Notes under the pieces: model-generated
The model's database searches: none
Seen by the model: the letters and a program-made list of their open reading frames with translations, nothing else
What the model was told of the DNA's origin: nothing
Assembly: GCA_937871435.1 (NCBI GenBank)
Contig: CALMQM010000025.1
Span: 32,161-96,160, forward strand
Length of the DNA stretch: 64,000 nt
Source of the DNA: an uncultured Bacteroidota bacterium
GTDB taxonomy: Bacteria; Bacteroidota; Bacteroidia; AKYH767-A; 2013-40CM-41-45
Reading direction: 5' to 3'
Shown here: piece after piece, positions 18,077 through 26,596 of the stretch
Numbering within the stretch: the first letter of the stretch is position 1
Layout: the number at the start of each line of letters is the position of its first letter
Position numbers and translations under genes: made by a program

Positions 18077-20389
18077 TTATTGATTTTTCTTCTTTTTGAT
18101 TTCTTCTATGGAAAGAAGAATCACTTCATTGGTTGCAGGCAAACGGAAAGATGGTTCGTATGCATGATCTCCAACAGCGGATATAGCATCCTTAATTGCC
18201 AACCATGAACTGAAGGCAAGCATTAGTGGAGGTTCCGCGACAGCTTTACTCTTTCTTATAGCATTCGGATTCGGAGCGTTCTGCAGGAGCTGAACCCTGA
18301 AATCTTCCGGTACATCCTGCACCGATGGGATCTTATATGTATCCGGTGAATGGTTCAGCAAATTGCCTTTGCTGTCCCATTTAATTTCTTCTGTCGTACA
18401 CCAGCCAAGACCTTGTATAAATCCTCCTTCAACCTGACCAATGTCCAGACCTTCATTGATGGAATCTCCCACATCATGCAGAATATCCGTCCGTAAATGT
18501 CTTACATATCCGGTAAGAGTATCGAGTAGAACTTCGCTCACAGACATGCCGAACGCATAATAATTGAATGGCTTTCCCCAACCTTTTTGTTTGTCCCAGC
18601 CAATATTTGGAGTGGCATAAAATCCGGTAGCACTTAAACTTACCTGTTGCAAATTGGCCAAAGTCATTGCCTCCGCAAATGAAATTTTGCGCTCAGGATA
18701 TTGATTATCGAAAATAGTATTGTCTTTTATCAGAATATCTTTTTCAGCAGACGCTTCAGCAGGATAGCTTTTACTGAATTCGGAGGCCATCAGTTTCACA
18801 ATTCTTGCGCGAAGAATATCTATCGCATTTTTTACGGCCATCCCGTTCAGATCTGTCCCGGCTGATGCAGCCGTAGCGGAGGTATTCGGTACTTTAGATG
18901 TATTGGTCGCGTTCACTTTGATACGATCCAGACTTACGCCCATTTCAGAAGCAGCGATCTGCGCGATCTTTGTGTTGAGACCTTGTCCCATCTCTGTACC
19001 TCCGTGATTTACGAGGATAGTTCCGTCCTTGTAAATGTTTACCAATGCTCCGGCCTGATTCAGAAATGTTGTGGTAAATGAAATTCCGAATTTTACCGGC
19101 GTGAATGCCAGTCCTTTTTTATAAAACTCATTTCGCGCATTGAATGCATCAACTTCTTTTCTTCGTTGATAGTAATCAGAAGAAAGCGACAATTCTTCAA
19201 ACAATACAGGCAAACGGTTCAATTCTACTTCTTGTCCATAGTGTGTGATTGCACGTTCACCGGTTTCATAGAAATTGATTTTCCGTATATCAGCGGAATC
19301 TTTTTTCAGGAAACGAGCGATTCGGTCAATCACAGTTTCCATACCCGCCACACCTTGTGGTCCGCCAAATCCACGGAATGCTGTGTTAGAAGGAAGATTT
19401 GTTTTATACGCTTTTCCAACAACAGTCATGTTTGGAATGAAGTAAGCATTGTCGGCATGCAGCATTGCTCTCTCAAGAATCGCGATACTCAGATCTGTTG
19501 CACAACCGCCATCCGCATGTTGTTCGAATTTCAACGCGTCAATTTTTCCTGCATCATCGAAACCAACTTCGTAGTGAATAAAGTAAGGATGTCTTTTTCC
19601 GGTCATCTTCTGATCATCATCCCTGAACAAACGAATAGATACAGGTCTCCGTGTTGCATGCGCAAGCAATGCTGCCCATGCAGCTGTATGGTTGGCTTGT
19701 GTTTCCTTTCCTCCGAATGCTCCGCCCATTCTTCTTGTCTCCACAACAATTTCGTTTTTGGGAAGCCCCAAAACTTCAGCAACGATTGCCTGTGTTTCGG
19801 AAGGATGTTGTGTAGATGAATAAATATTCATTTCATGACCTTCACCGGGAATAGCAAGACATGACTGTGTTTCCAGATACCAGTGTTCCTGGGCTCCGGT
19901 GCGGACTTCTCCGCTGAGAATATGTTTGGATTTTTTGAGTGCCGCATCCGCATCTCCTCGTTGCATAGTACGGGGAGGGGCGAGGAGTGTATTTTTTTGT
20001 ATAGCTGTTTCAAGATCCAGGATTGCGTCCAATGGTTCAAACTCAATACGGATGAGCTTTTCCGCGGCTCTTGCGCATTCAGCATTTTCAGCTGCAATGA
20101 GAACGATGGCTTGCCCTACACAAATCACTTCTTTGTCGGCCAGACAAGGTTCATCGTGAACTACAGGTCCGAGTTGGTTTTCACCGGGAATATCTTTTGC
20201 CAGAACGATTGCATGCACACCGGGAACAGAAGAAGCAGTGGAAATATCGATGGATTTTATTTTCGCATACGCATGCGGACTATACATAATGTGTCCGTAC
20301 AACAATTGTGTATTGACGAGAATATCGTCGATGTAAACGGATTGCCCGCTGACATGTTTGCCGGCGCTATCGTGAGGGATATTTTTCAT
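18077..20389 (-). CDS. xdhB: xanthine dehydrogenase, molybdenum-binding subunit
   Basis: 770 residues, normal for the separate large subunit. Landmarks are VYIDDIL at the N-terminus, TRRMGGAFGGKE (about 215-228), NTAFRGFGGPQG (about 335), HGGTEMGQGLNTK (about 460), and the catalytic-Glu region AVAEPPLMLAF near 728. It binds molybdopterin and oxidises hypoxanthine/xanthine to urate. It pairs with the small FeS/FAD subunit encoded 21 bp upstream, and the cofactor is delivered by XdhC (5469-6242). It looks intact. Confidence 0.95.
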   Translation of the reverse strand: MKNIPHDSAGKHVSGQSVYIDDILVNTQLLYGHIMYSPHAYAKIKSIDISTASSVPGVHAIVLAKDIPGENQLGPVVHDEPCLADKEVICVGQAIVLIAAENAECARAAEKLIRIEFEPLDAILDLETAIQKNTLLAPPRTMQRGDADAALKKSKHILSGEVRTGAQEHWYLETQSCLAIPGEGHEMNIYSSTQHPSETQAIVAEVLGLPKNEIVVETRRMGGAFGGKETQANHTAAWAALLAHATRRPVSIRLFRDDDQKMTGKRHPYFIHYEVGFDDAGKIDALKFEQHADGGCATDLSIAILERAMLHADNAYFIPNMTVVGKAYKTNLPSNTAFRGFGGPQGVAGMETVIDRIARFLKKDSADIRKINFYETGERAITHYGQEVELNRLPVLFEELSLSSDYYQRRKEVDAFNARNEFYKKGLAFTPVKFGISFTTTFLNQAGALVNIYKDGTILVNHGGTEMGQGLNTKIAQIAASEMGVSLDRIKVNATNTSKVPNTSATAASAGTDLNGMAVKNAIDILRARIVKLMASEFSKSYPAEASAEKDILIKDNTIFDNQYPERKISFAEAMTLANLQQVSLSATGFYATPNIGWDKQKGWGKPFNYYAFGMSVSEVLLDTLTGYVRHLRTDILHDVGDSINEGLDIGQVEGGFIQGLGWCTTEEIKWDSKGNLLNHSPDTYKIPSVQDVPEDFRVQLLQNAPNPNAIRKSKAVAEPPLMLAFSSWLAIKDAISAVGDHAYEPSFRLPATNEVILLSIEEIKKKKNQ

Positions 20390-20410
20390 TGGATGTTTTG
20401 CCGGATAAGC

Positions 20411-21850
20411 TTAGTGTTGTGTGTCTTGCCAGAATTTCAACATGAGATTGCGGGCTGCGAGTCTGCGGAATTCGGCGCCGGAACGTGTATCAGAAAGCGG
20501 GGTAAATTCGGAATAGACATATTCGCCCGCCTGTTCCGCAATTTCACGTGTCCATTTTTTTCCAACAAGATAATTTTCCGCTGTCACTGCTCTTTTGGTT
20601 CGTTCAGCCATTCCGCCGTATGCGAGAACAGCCGCACTGATAAAATCACCCTGAAATGTGAGACTGAATCCTCCGCTAAGTGTGGAGATGTCGAGGTCTT
20701 TTCTTTTGGAAACTTTGTATGAACGGACAATTGAATTCGGATTCATTTTAGGAATGATGACGGCAGAAATCAGTTCATTGGATTGCCGTTGTGTTTTTCT
20801 GTAACCAATAATAAATTCCGTCATCGGGATTTCTCTTTTACCGGAAATTGATTGCAGTTCAATTCTTGCATTCAAAGCCATCAACACGGGTAAGGTATCT
20901 CCGATAGGCGAAGCACTGCCGATATTTCCGCCAAATGTTGCAAGAGATCTGATTTGACGTGAACCAAATACGCTCAACATTTTGTACAACGGAGGAAAAA
21001 TATTTTCGCAATACTTCCGAATATCTTCCAGGTTCATTCCTGCACCGAATGAAAATTCCCTGTCTGCGGTTTTTATTTCTTTGAGTGCACTCAATGCTGA
21101 CAAGTCGAGAATCTTCCCGAGCACTTCGTGTTTTTTTGTTACTCTGAGTGCAATGTCTGTAGCCCCCTGCACGATCAATGCATCCGGATTTTCAGAAAGG
21201 AAGCGAAGAGCTTCTTCCAATTGTTGTGGTCGAACATAAATCTGGTTGCCTGAAAGCAGTCGGATGCTGTTCTGATCCTTTGATATTGACTTTAATTTTT
21301 GAATGACATTTTTTTCTTCTTCAGAAAAGTGATCTCTCCCTTCGTGCACACATGCGGCAGCGGCAGCTTCCACAATAGGCCGATAGCCTGTGCAGCGACA
21401 TAAATTTCCTGTAAGTGCGTCTTGTATTTCGTCTTTAGAAGGTGAATTGGAAGTTTTGTACAACGCAAGGAGGGACATAATAAATCCGGGAGTACAATAC
21501 CCACACTGACTTCCATTGCGTTCAATCATTTCCTGCTGAACAGGATGGTACTGATTGTCTTTTTTCAGGTTTTCTACAGTGACGAGTTGCTTGCCCTGCA
21601 ACATCGGAAGAAAAACCAGGCAGGAATCAATTGCGGTGTATTTGAGTCTTGAATCTGAATGAGGTTCCGCAATTACTACTGTACAGGCACCACAATCACC
21701 TTCCGCACATCCTTCTTTCGTTCCTTTGTGTTCAGCGGATGCTCTGAGGTAATTGAGTACAGTCGTTGTTGGACTAAATCCGTCTTTTCCGATTCGTATT
21801 GTCCGGATTTCTCCGTCTTGTAAAAATGTAATTTCCGAATTTTCCTGCAT
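20411..21850 (-). CDS. xdhA: xanthine dehydrogenase, FeS/FAD subunit
   Basis: 479 residues from the ATG at 21850; an upstream TTG would add six codons but falls inside a palindrome. The N-terminal plant-ferredoxin 2Fe-2S domain has CAEGDCGAC and a later Cys. The second 2Fe-2S domain has CGYCTPGF and CRCTGYRPIVEA. From about 190 an FAD-binding domain follows (VQGATDIALRV, then TFGGNIGSASPIGD). It carries electrons from the molybdenum site to NAD+. It is the first gene of the operon xdhA-xdhB-puuD-allB-alc-uraD-uraH. Confidence 0.95.
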   Translation of the reverse strand: MQENSEITFLQDGEIRTIRIGKDGFSPTTTVLNYLRASAEHKGTKEGCAEGDCGACTVVIAEPHSDSRLKYTAIDSCLVFLPMLQGKQLVTVENLKKDNQYHPVQQEMIERNGSQCGYCTPGFIMSLLALYKTSNSPSKDEIQDALTGNLCRCTGYRPIVEAAAAACVHEGRDHFSEEEKNVIQKLKSISKDQNSIRLLSGNQIYVRPQQLEEALRFLSENPDALIVQGATDIALRVTKKHEVLGKILDLSALSALKEIKTADREFSFGAGMNLEDIRKYCENIFPPLYKMLSVFGSRQIRSLATFGGNIGSASPIGDTLPVLMALNARIELQSISGKREIPMTEFIIGYRKTQRQSNELISAVIIPKMNPNSIVRSYKVSKRKDLDISTLSGGFSLTFQGDFISAAVLAYGGMAERTKRAVTAENYLVGKKWTREIAEQAGEYVYSEFTPLSDTRSGAEFRRLAARNLMLKFWQDTQH

Positions 21851-21852
21851 AG

Positions 21853-21870
21853 ATTTGAATTGCTTCAAAT
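21853..21870. promoter_or_regulatory. palindrome ATTTGAA-N4-TTCAAAT at xdhA start
   Basis: Perfect 7-bp arms with a 4-bp spacer, ending 3 bp before the xdhA ATG. It may be a repressor operator for purine control or a small mRNA hairpin masking the ribosome-binding region. No regulator gene for it is in the window. Confidence 0.45.
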
Positions 21871-21919
21871 TTAAGGAAAGAAATGAGATGAAGAACAGTC
21901 AAGTACTCAGGAATAAAAT

Positions 21920-21954
21920 CAAATTTATACCTTTAATTCATGAAAAGCAGCAAA
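21920..21954 (-). promoter_or_regulatory. possible promoter of the xdh operon
   Basis: On the minus strand TAAATTTG (21920-21927) is a perfect TAnnTTTG -7 box, with TTTG (21951-21954) 23 bp upstream, a long spacer. It would give a leader of about 60 nt containing the palindrome. The -33 part lies inside the divergent porin-like gene. Confidence 0.4.
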
Positions 21955-22536
21955 CGAAAATTTAGCTTTATTTTGTTCATTGTTGTGATAGGTTTCCATA
22001 ACTTTTCCTTTTCGCAGGCCTCACTTGGCTTAAAAACAGGAGCAGGGATTTTTTCAATTCAATCCGAATTAAAATCCAAATCCATGTTTGCATGGGAGGC
22101 CGGTTTTTTTTCTTACGCGGACCTTTCCGATAAAATTAATCTTCAACCCGAAATTGATTTTTCTGATAAAGGGGGAGAAGTCAGTTTCGCGGACAGCTCC
22201 TACACCATTCATCTCCAAAGTGCCAATATGCGATTCATTGTATCCTATCTCTTCAATGATCATTTTTCAGCCGGAGCGGGTCCGTATTTTTCCTATATGT
22301 TCATGGCGAGACAAAACAAAGAGTTGGTTCCTAAATCCTGGTATTCACCTTTTGGCGTAGGTTTGAATGTTGCAGCAAGTGCATATGCCGGTGATTGGAT
22401 TTTTTCGATTCGATATGATAAGAGTCTGTCCTTGCTCACCCGTGACAATGACGTGGAAATTTCAAAATCTTTCAATCCACTTAAAGGCTCACATGTAAAT
22501 GGATTTTCGCTGGTGGTGTGTGTTGGATTCGATTAG
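21940..22536 (+). CDS. outer-membrane beta-barrel (porin/PorT-like) protein
   Basis: 198 residues with a signal peptide (FSFILFIVVIGFHNFSFSQA) and alternating beta strands typical of small outer-membrane barrels of this phylum (SLGLKTGAG, FSYADLSDKINLQPEIDFS, FSAGAGPYFSYMF). No enzyme motif. It is transcribed away from the xdh operon with 89 bp between starts. Purine uptake would be a tempting guess, but barrels of this family are not known as specific transporters, so the function stays open. Confidence 0.7.
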   Translation: MKSSKRKFSFILFIVVIGFHNFSFSQASLGLKTGAGIFSIQSELKSKSMFAWEAGFFSYADLSDKINLQPEIDFSDKGGEVSFADSSYTIHLQSANMRFIVSYLFNDHFSAGAGPYFSYMFMARQNKELVPKSWYSPFGVGLNVAASAYAGDWIFSIRYDKSLSLLTRDNDVEISKSFNPLKGSHVNGFSLVVCVGFD

Positions 22537-22638
22537 TAGGAAGCAAGAACAAATTTGTCTGTTCGTTGTGAAAAAATTTCTGATTTATTTCCAGAAAGTA
22601 CTATTCTGTCCGGACAACTCTGTCAAGAATGAAATCGA

Positions 22639-23643
22639 TCATTGTTTCAATGCAATCGACAACGCTTGTTTCCAATGTTGGATGATATCTCTGTATGCAT
22701 TCACAAGAGAATAGGAAGGATCGTAAATATGTCCGGGCTCCGAACTGATACCATTCAATTCGAGAATACGGATGGATTCGCCTTGGTACAAGTCTTCAAC
22801 AGATTTCACCCGTAAGTCGAACCGTCCGTAGTAGAATCCGGGAATGGACGTTGCGATGTTATCAAACACCTCGCACAATTGATCATTGATAAGATGATTG
22901 GCATTTACAAAACGGGTTCCTCTGCAGTGATTGCCGATGTGTTCAAGCACAACTTCTTCTCCCGGATAAGGAATAAACTCCATCTTATGAACTAATTTTC
23001 CTGACATTCTTTTAATCTGAAAGCGAGAGCGATCATCTTTTTCCATGAGTTCACGAATCGTGGAATAGCCATCTCCGTGCACCGTCATAAAAACCTTTTG
23101 TGTTACAGATGTAACTTTCCCCCGTAAATGTCCGGGTTGTCGAACATAAAAAATACCTAACTCAAGTGGAAAATTCACATATTCCTGAATAATAAAATCA
23201 TTTTCGTTATCCTGAAGATAATGGATGAGTTCTGTTTCGTTGTGAATTTTTTCCACACGATATCCTCTTTCTCCAATATTGGGTTTCGCAATGAATGGAA
23301 CAGAGACAGAGTTTTCACCCAGAGTTCCGGTGATTTCTTCCACGGAGCTGTTCTTAGAGAAAAGAAATGTTTTTGGTTTATACTTTGAAGTGATTCCGTC
23401 TAAAATATCTTTTTTAGATTCACCTGCCAGTCCTCCAAGTTTCATGGATGGATTCACACGACTGACAAATCTGACAGATCCTGTTCTCAGTATCATCCAG
23501 AGAACATATGGCAGTAATGGAAGATAAAAAAACCACCAGGGCCAATATTCATAATTGAAAACTTTCACCATCCACAAGGGTTTGCGAAACTTCAAGGACG
23601 AATCAGCAAATTCTACGGCTGTAAATTTTTTGGTTAACAACAT
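22639..23643 (-). CDS. ATP-grasp domain protein
   Basis: Up to 334 residues. ATP-grasp features are FIAKPNIGERGYRVEKI (lysine of the B subdomain), DFIIQEYV, a phosphate-loop-like VHGDGYSTIREL, and acidic metal ligands in FYYGRFDLRV and RILELNGISSEPGH. A hydrophobic stretch (WPWWFFYLPLLPYVLWMIL, about 35-53) suggests membrane association. The listed start overlaps the NRDE gene by 41 bp; the ATG at 23571 is an alternative that removes the overlap. Such proteins ligate an acid to an amine using ATP; the substrate is unknown. It is the last gene of a three-gene operon. Confidence 0.75.
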   Translation of the reverse strand: MLLTKKFTAVEFADSSLKFRKPLWMVKVFNYEYWPWWFFYLPLLPYVLWMILRTGSVRFVSRVNPSMKLGGLAGESKKDILDGITSKYKPKTFLFSKNSSVEEITGTLGENSVSVPFIAKPNIGERGYRVEKIHNETELIHYLQDNENDFIIQEYVNFPLELGIFYVRQPGHLRGKVTSVTQKVFMTVHGDGYSTIRELMEKDDRSRFQIKRMSGKLVHKMEFIPYPGEEVVLEHIGNHCRGTRFVNANHLINDQLCEVFDNIATSIPGFYYGRFDLRVKSVEDLYQGESIRILELNGISSEPGHIYDPSYSLVNAYRDIIQHWKQALSIALKQ

Positions 23644-24319
23644 CTTTGTAGGTCATTTGTAAATGATTGTTTTGTCTCAGAATGCTTGTAATACTAACCG
23701 TTCTGACTTCATTTTCCCGATCCATCACCAGACTGTTTGATGTATCTCCTTTTCCTCCCAAATGATGAAAATCCAGAATGCTGTATCCCATATAATCGGG
23801 ATGACTCATCAGGAAATCACGAAACCAGTTCTCACGTTGCTTGACTGTTTCCGGGGTATACAATGTTGCTGACGACCAGATGTGCGGTTCTTGCGTATCG
23901 ATTTCGGTTTGGTGTAATTGACTTCCATCCCATCTGGCTTCCGTCAAATGGATTTTCAAATTTGTATCCAATAACAACAGAGTGAAAGGTTCAATTCCGT
24001 TGAAATCATATTCCCGCAGAAAGCGCTGAACATTGTTGTATTTGAAAAAGTCGAGCAAAACCAACCCGCGACTTTTTTTGTAATTTGATTTTGACTGATG
24101 CTTTTGAAAAGCTCCGTTCAGTAAGCATAATGTAAACGGATTTCCGCTTGTCGCAATCCATGTTCCTTCAGCTTGTTGATCCTTTGGAAATACTACCAGA
24201 GTATCATCAACAAGGTGAATGCGCGGATCCAGGGCAGGTTTACGCAGATACTTTTCGTCTCTGTTAGAAGTGAGAACGAAATTGTTATTTCCCAATGGCA
24301 GAAAGGTTACTGTGCACAT
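23603..24319 (-). CDS. NRDE/TANGO2-family protein
   Basis: 238 residues starting MCTVTFLPLGNNNFVLTSNRDE, the hallmark of the NRDE family (N-terminal Cys2 and the NRDE motif), with DPRIHLVDDTLVVFPKDQQAEGTWIA following. Bacterial members are poorly characterised; eukaryotic TANGO2 has been linked to haem and lipid handling. The Cys2 start resembles N-terminal nucleophile hydrolases. It overlaps the DinB gene by 13 bp, so the start is coupled. Confidence 0.85.
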   Translation of the reverse strand: MCTVTFLPLGNNNFVLTSNRDEKYLRKPALDPRIHLVDDTLVVFPKDQQAEGTWIATSGNPFTLCLLNGAFQKHQSKSNYKKSRGLVLLDFFKYNNVQRFLREYDFNGIEPFTLLLLDTNLKIHLTEARWDGSQLHQTEIDTQEPHIWSSATLYTPETVKQRENWFRDFLMSHPDYMGYSILDFHHLGGKGDTSNSLVMDRENEVRTVSITSILRQNNHLQMTYKDVVNQKIYSRRIC

Positions 24320-24816
24320 AATTGAGTTTTATAACGGAGAGTTGAATAGGCTACACCAAAATTCTTTTCTACAGAAATAGTCGGATAAGCGGTGTTCAAT
24401 CCAATTTTAATAATGGCCATATGGTGAATCGCATGTTCAATGTTGTATGCTAATTCACGGTAGAACGTTGTGTCAACAATAACCGGCTTGTCTTCGGTAG
24501 TCAGATCCATACTTAACATCAGCATTTTGTCAGTTCTGACTTTATTGATGTTATCAATTATTTCAAGCAAAACAGTAACCGCGAAATATTGATCTGTTTC
24601 AAGAAGGTAATTGCGACTGCGTGCATCGTAATTTACAAAACCGGAATCCACTCCTTTGAGCAAGCATTGGTAAAATTCAATTATGTGGCGCACATGTGAA
24701 CCGATACTGCTTTCTGACAACGCATCTACTGGAGAAGTGTATTGATCCTGCTCCATTTTATCAATGAGTCCCACCAACTGTTGTAATATACCGGAAGAAG
24801 ATTGTTGCAAAATCAT
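24307..24816 (-). CDS. DinB-superfamily protein
   Basis: 169 residues, four-helix-bundle DinB/YfiT type. Candidate metal-binding histidines are in GSHVRHIIEFYQ and in EHAIHHMAIIKIGL. Family members are often thiol-dependent transferases or hydrolases using metal and low-molecular-weight thiols, but this one cannot be assigned. First gene of the DinB-NRDE-ATP-grasp operon, behind a Crp-type promoter and a palindrome in its leader. Confidence 0.85.
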   Translation of the reverse strand: MILQQSSSGILQQLVGLIDKMEQDQYTSPVDALSESSIGSHVRHIIEFYQCLLKGVDSGFVNYDARSRNYLLETDQYFAVTVLLEIIDNINKVRTDKMLMLSMDLTTEDKPVIVDTTFYRELAYNIEHAIHHMAIIKIGLNTAYPTISVEKNFGVAYSTLRYKTQLCAQ

Positions 24817-24819
24817 AGC

Positions 24820-24840
24820 TTGTATAGTTTATTTATACAA
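24820..24840. promoter_or_regulatory. inverted repeat TTGTATA-N7-TATACAA in DinB leader
   Basis: Perfect 7-bp arms between the -7 box and the DinB ATG. It overlaps the expected transcription start and could be an operator or a 5'-UTR hairpin. Confidence 0.4.
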
Positions 24841-24841
24841 A

Positions 24842-24886
24842 CAAATGTATATGCAGGGAGGGTGCTGAAATGTCAGTCAACTTACA
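24842..24886 (-). promoter_or_regulatory. Crp/Fnr-type promoter of the DinB operon
   Basis: Palindrome TGTAAGTTGACTGACA (24871-24886, read on the minus strand), 21 bp, then TACATTTG (24842-24849), a perfect TAnnTTTG. Palindrome centre to the final G is 36.5 bp, as in the eight other sites of this window. It ends 25 bp before the DinB ATG. Confidence 0.7.
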
Positions 24887-24903
24887 ATGAGGCCTAAAAA
24901 CCC

Positions 24904-24931
24904 AAAAAAGCCCCGGAAATTTCCGAGGCTC
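24904..24931 (-). terminator. intrinsic terminator after the Omp28-like gene
   Basis: On the minus strand the stem AGCCTCGGAAA/TTTCCGGGGCT is followed by TTTTTTGGG. It lies 117 bp downstream of the stop at 25049. Confidence 0.8.
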
Positions 24932-25048
24932 TATTCACACAAGCACATCAAAAAAATATTAATTTTATACCTGGTGTTTCAACTACCAATGAGGCTCACA
25001 CCACGGAAAATTTGATTTTTCGACTTAAAATCAGCCTGAAAACCCTCA

Positions 25049-26083
25049 TTATTTTGAGATAAACAGTCTTTCAGATTGCGTTTTTTCTTCATTCCAGACC
25101 TGAATAATGTACACTCCCATAGGAAATGATATTGTAGAAACTTCATATTCTGATTGCCCCTCATTCAGGTTTCTGTAAACCAATTCATTTCCCAAAATAT
25201 CTACTATCCGGATTCGGTCATTCCGTTTTGGATCCCGGAGGTGAATCCGAATTGCTTTTTCGGAAGCGAGGTTACGGTATTCAAAAAGATCACGATGATG
25301 TGATGCGTTTTCGTGAATTCCGGTAACGTTGGACGGCGTTGAAACTTCAGCCTGGTAAATTTCTTTATTCATAGTGTTTTGAACAAAGGCAACTACACGC
25401 AATTCCTGAAGATCTTTCACATTGTTAATGGTCCAGTTGACTTGCACAGTATCTTTGTGTCCAACCGCTGTAACAGAAAGTAAATTGCCGTGTTCATCAG
25501 GTAACATTTTCCGGACTACCCAGGGATATTCATTCTCCGAATTATTTCCTGGTGAGGCAAGGTATGAGCTTTTCAATACAGTTTTCTCACACGCTACTAT
25601 GTGTGCAACCAGATTTTCTCCTGTATTTCCGGAATCCGTGGATTCAAATTCAAGAGTTACATTCAATCGGTTGCCGTTTATTTTACTTTCAAGAAATCGA
25701 ATGGCATACCGCGGAGCAACGAGAGCTCTTGTTGAAATGCTGTTGTTCAGATTCGATACCAATGGTGCAGAAGCTCCGGCATACACATTCCCGTCTTCAA
25801 CAGAATGCGGAACACTGGGAACTCCATAGAATGCTACCCGTTGATCGCTCTGTCCGGGATTTTCATAGTACATGGAATCCAGGTAAGGAAAGGATGTGTG
25901 ATAAGACAACATCAAAACATTGTTCGGATGGTTATTGACATACGAAGCGATGACCGGAGTATTCGCTGCGCAAGGCGGACAACCACTGTTTGTGAATTGT
26001 TCAATGAGTACTTTTCGCTGAGCGAATGACGCGGTATTTAGTAGAATCAGAAAACAATTAAGCAGCAGGATTTTTATTTTCAT
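25049..26083 (-). CDS. Omp28-like thioredoxin-fold protein with T9SS sorting domain
   Basis: 344 residues. Signal peptide (about 1-21), then a thioredoxin-like domain opening RKVLIEQFTNSGCPPCAAN with a CPPC redox motif near residue 37 and a cis-Pro region (YGVPSVPHSV), a middle beta domain, and a C-terminal T9SS sorting domain (VDILGNELVYRNL, ending GVYIIQVWNEEKTQSERLFISK split by beta turns). It resembles Omp28/Omp28-related surface proteins. It is probably secreted by T9SS and possibly acts in disulfide chemistry at the surface. A terminator follows it. Confidence 0.82.
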   Translation of the reverse strand: MKIKILLLNCFLILLNTASFAQRKVLIEQFTNSGCPPCAANTPVIASYVNNHPNNVLMLSYHTSFPYLDSMYYENPGQSDQRVAFYGVPSVPHSVEDGNVYAGASAPLVSNLNNSISTRALVAPRYAIRFLESKINGNRLNVTLEFESTDSGNTGENLVAHIVACEKTVLKSSYLASPGNNSENEYPWVVRKMLPDEHGNLLSVTAVGHKDTVQVNWTINNVKDLQELRVVAFVQNTMNKEIYQAEVSTPSNVTGIHENASHHRDLFEYRNLASEKAIRIHLRDPKRNDRIRIVDILGNELVYRNLNEGQSEYEVSTISFPMGVYIIQVWNEEKTQSERLFISK

Positions 26084-26104
26084 AAGATTGATAAGACAAA
26101 TGAA

Positions 26105-26497
26105 TTACATGAAATGATTTTTCAATACCGGAATATTTTTTCTCTCATACCATGCAATGGCGGCACAAGCAGCAGCAACTATAAGAGCAAGGAAAAATAA
26201 CTCTCCGCCATCATTCATCACCACAATTCCCAGCTGAGTCAGATGCGCAAGAATAGCTCCTGCCATTATTCCCAGCCCAAGCAAGGCAGCGAACCAACGC
26301 AGAGATCTCACAAAGAGCAATACTGCAACAATTAATTCAAGACAACCACTGAGGATTCTTCCCCATGGTTCTACTCCTAATTTAGAGAATATGTAAACCG
26401 ATTCCGGTGCGGCGCTAAACTTGAAGAATAATGTTTGCAGAAGAATGATTGCTGCAATTATTCTTAAAACCGGCTGAATGAGATGCTTTAAATTCAT
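26105..26497 (-). CDS. DoxX-like small membrane protein
   Basis: 130 residues with four hydrophobic segments, beginning IQPVLRIIAAIILLQTLFFKFSAAPESVYIF and continuing GRILSGCLELIVAVLLF, the DoxX/DoxD-type pattern. Family members are small inner-membrane proteins linked to redox and thiosulfate or oxidative-stress functions in other bacteria; the role here is unknown. It has its own Crp-type promoter and may be co-transcribed with the Omp28-like gene 21 bp downstream. Confidence 0.78.
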   Translation of the reverse strand: MNLKHLIQPVLRIIAAIILLQTLFFKFSAAPESVYIFSKLGVEPWGRILSGCLELIVAVLLFVRSLRWFAALLGLGIMAGAILAHLTQLGIVVMNDGGELFFLALIVAAACAAIAWYERKNIPVLKNHFM

Positions 26498-26513
26498 AAA
26501 ATATACTATTTCA

Positions 26514-26558
26514 CAAATATCTGTTGAATCAACCAGTTGAAATGTCTGCCAAGCGACA
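26514..26558 (-). promoter_or_regulatory. Crp/Fnr-type promoter of the DoxX gene
   Basis: Palindrome TGTCGCTTGGCAGACA (26543-26558, minus strand), 21 bp, then GATATTTG (26514-26521). The geometry is identical to the other sites. It ends 16 bp before the DoxX ATG. Confidence 0.7.
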
Positions 26559-26596
26559 TGTTCAATTGATTGGTGAAACCGGATAATGTGGCATTT

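Noticed and set aside
19166..19819. Long plus-strand open frame opposite xdhB
   Set aside because: It is antisense to a strongly conserved molybdenum enzyme and is rich in Cys, Phe and Arg with no domain. Other antisense frames over uraH/alc, the adhesin and the hybrid kinase were dropped for the same reason.
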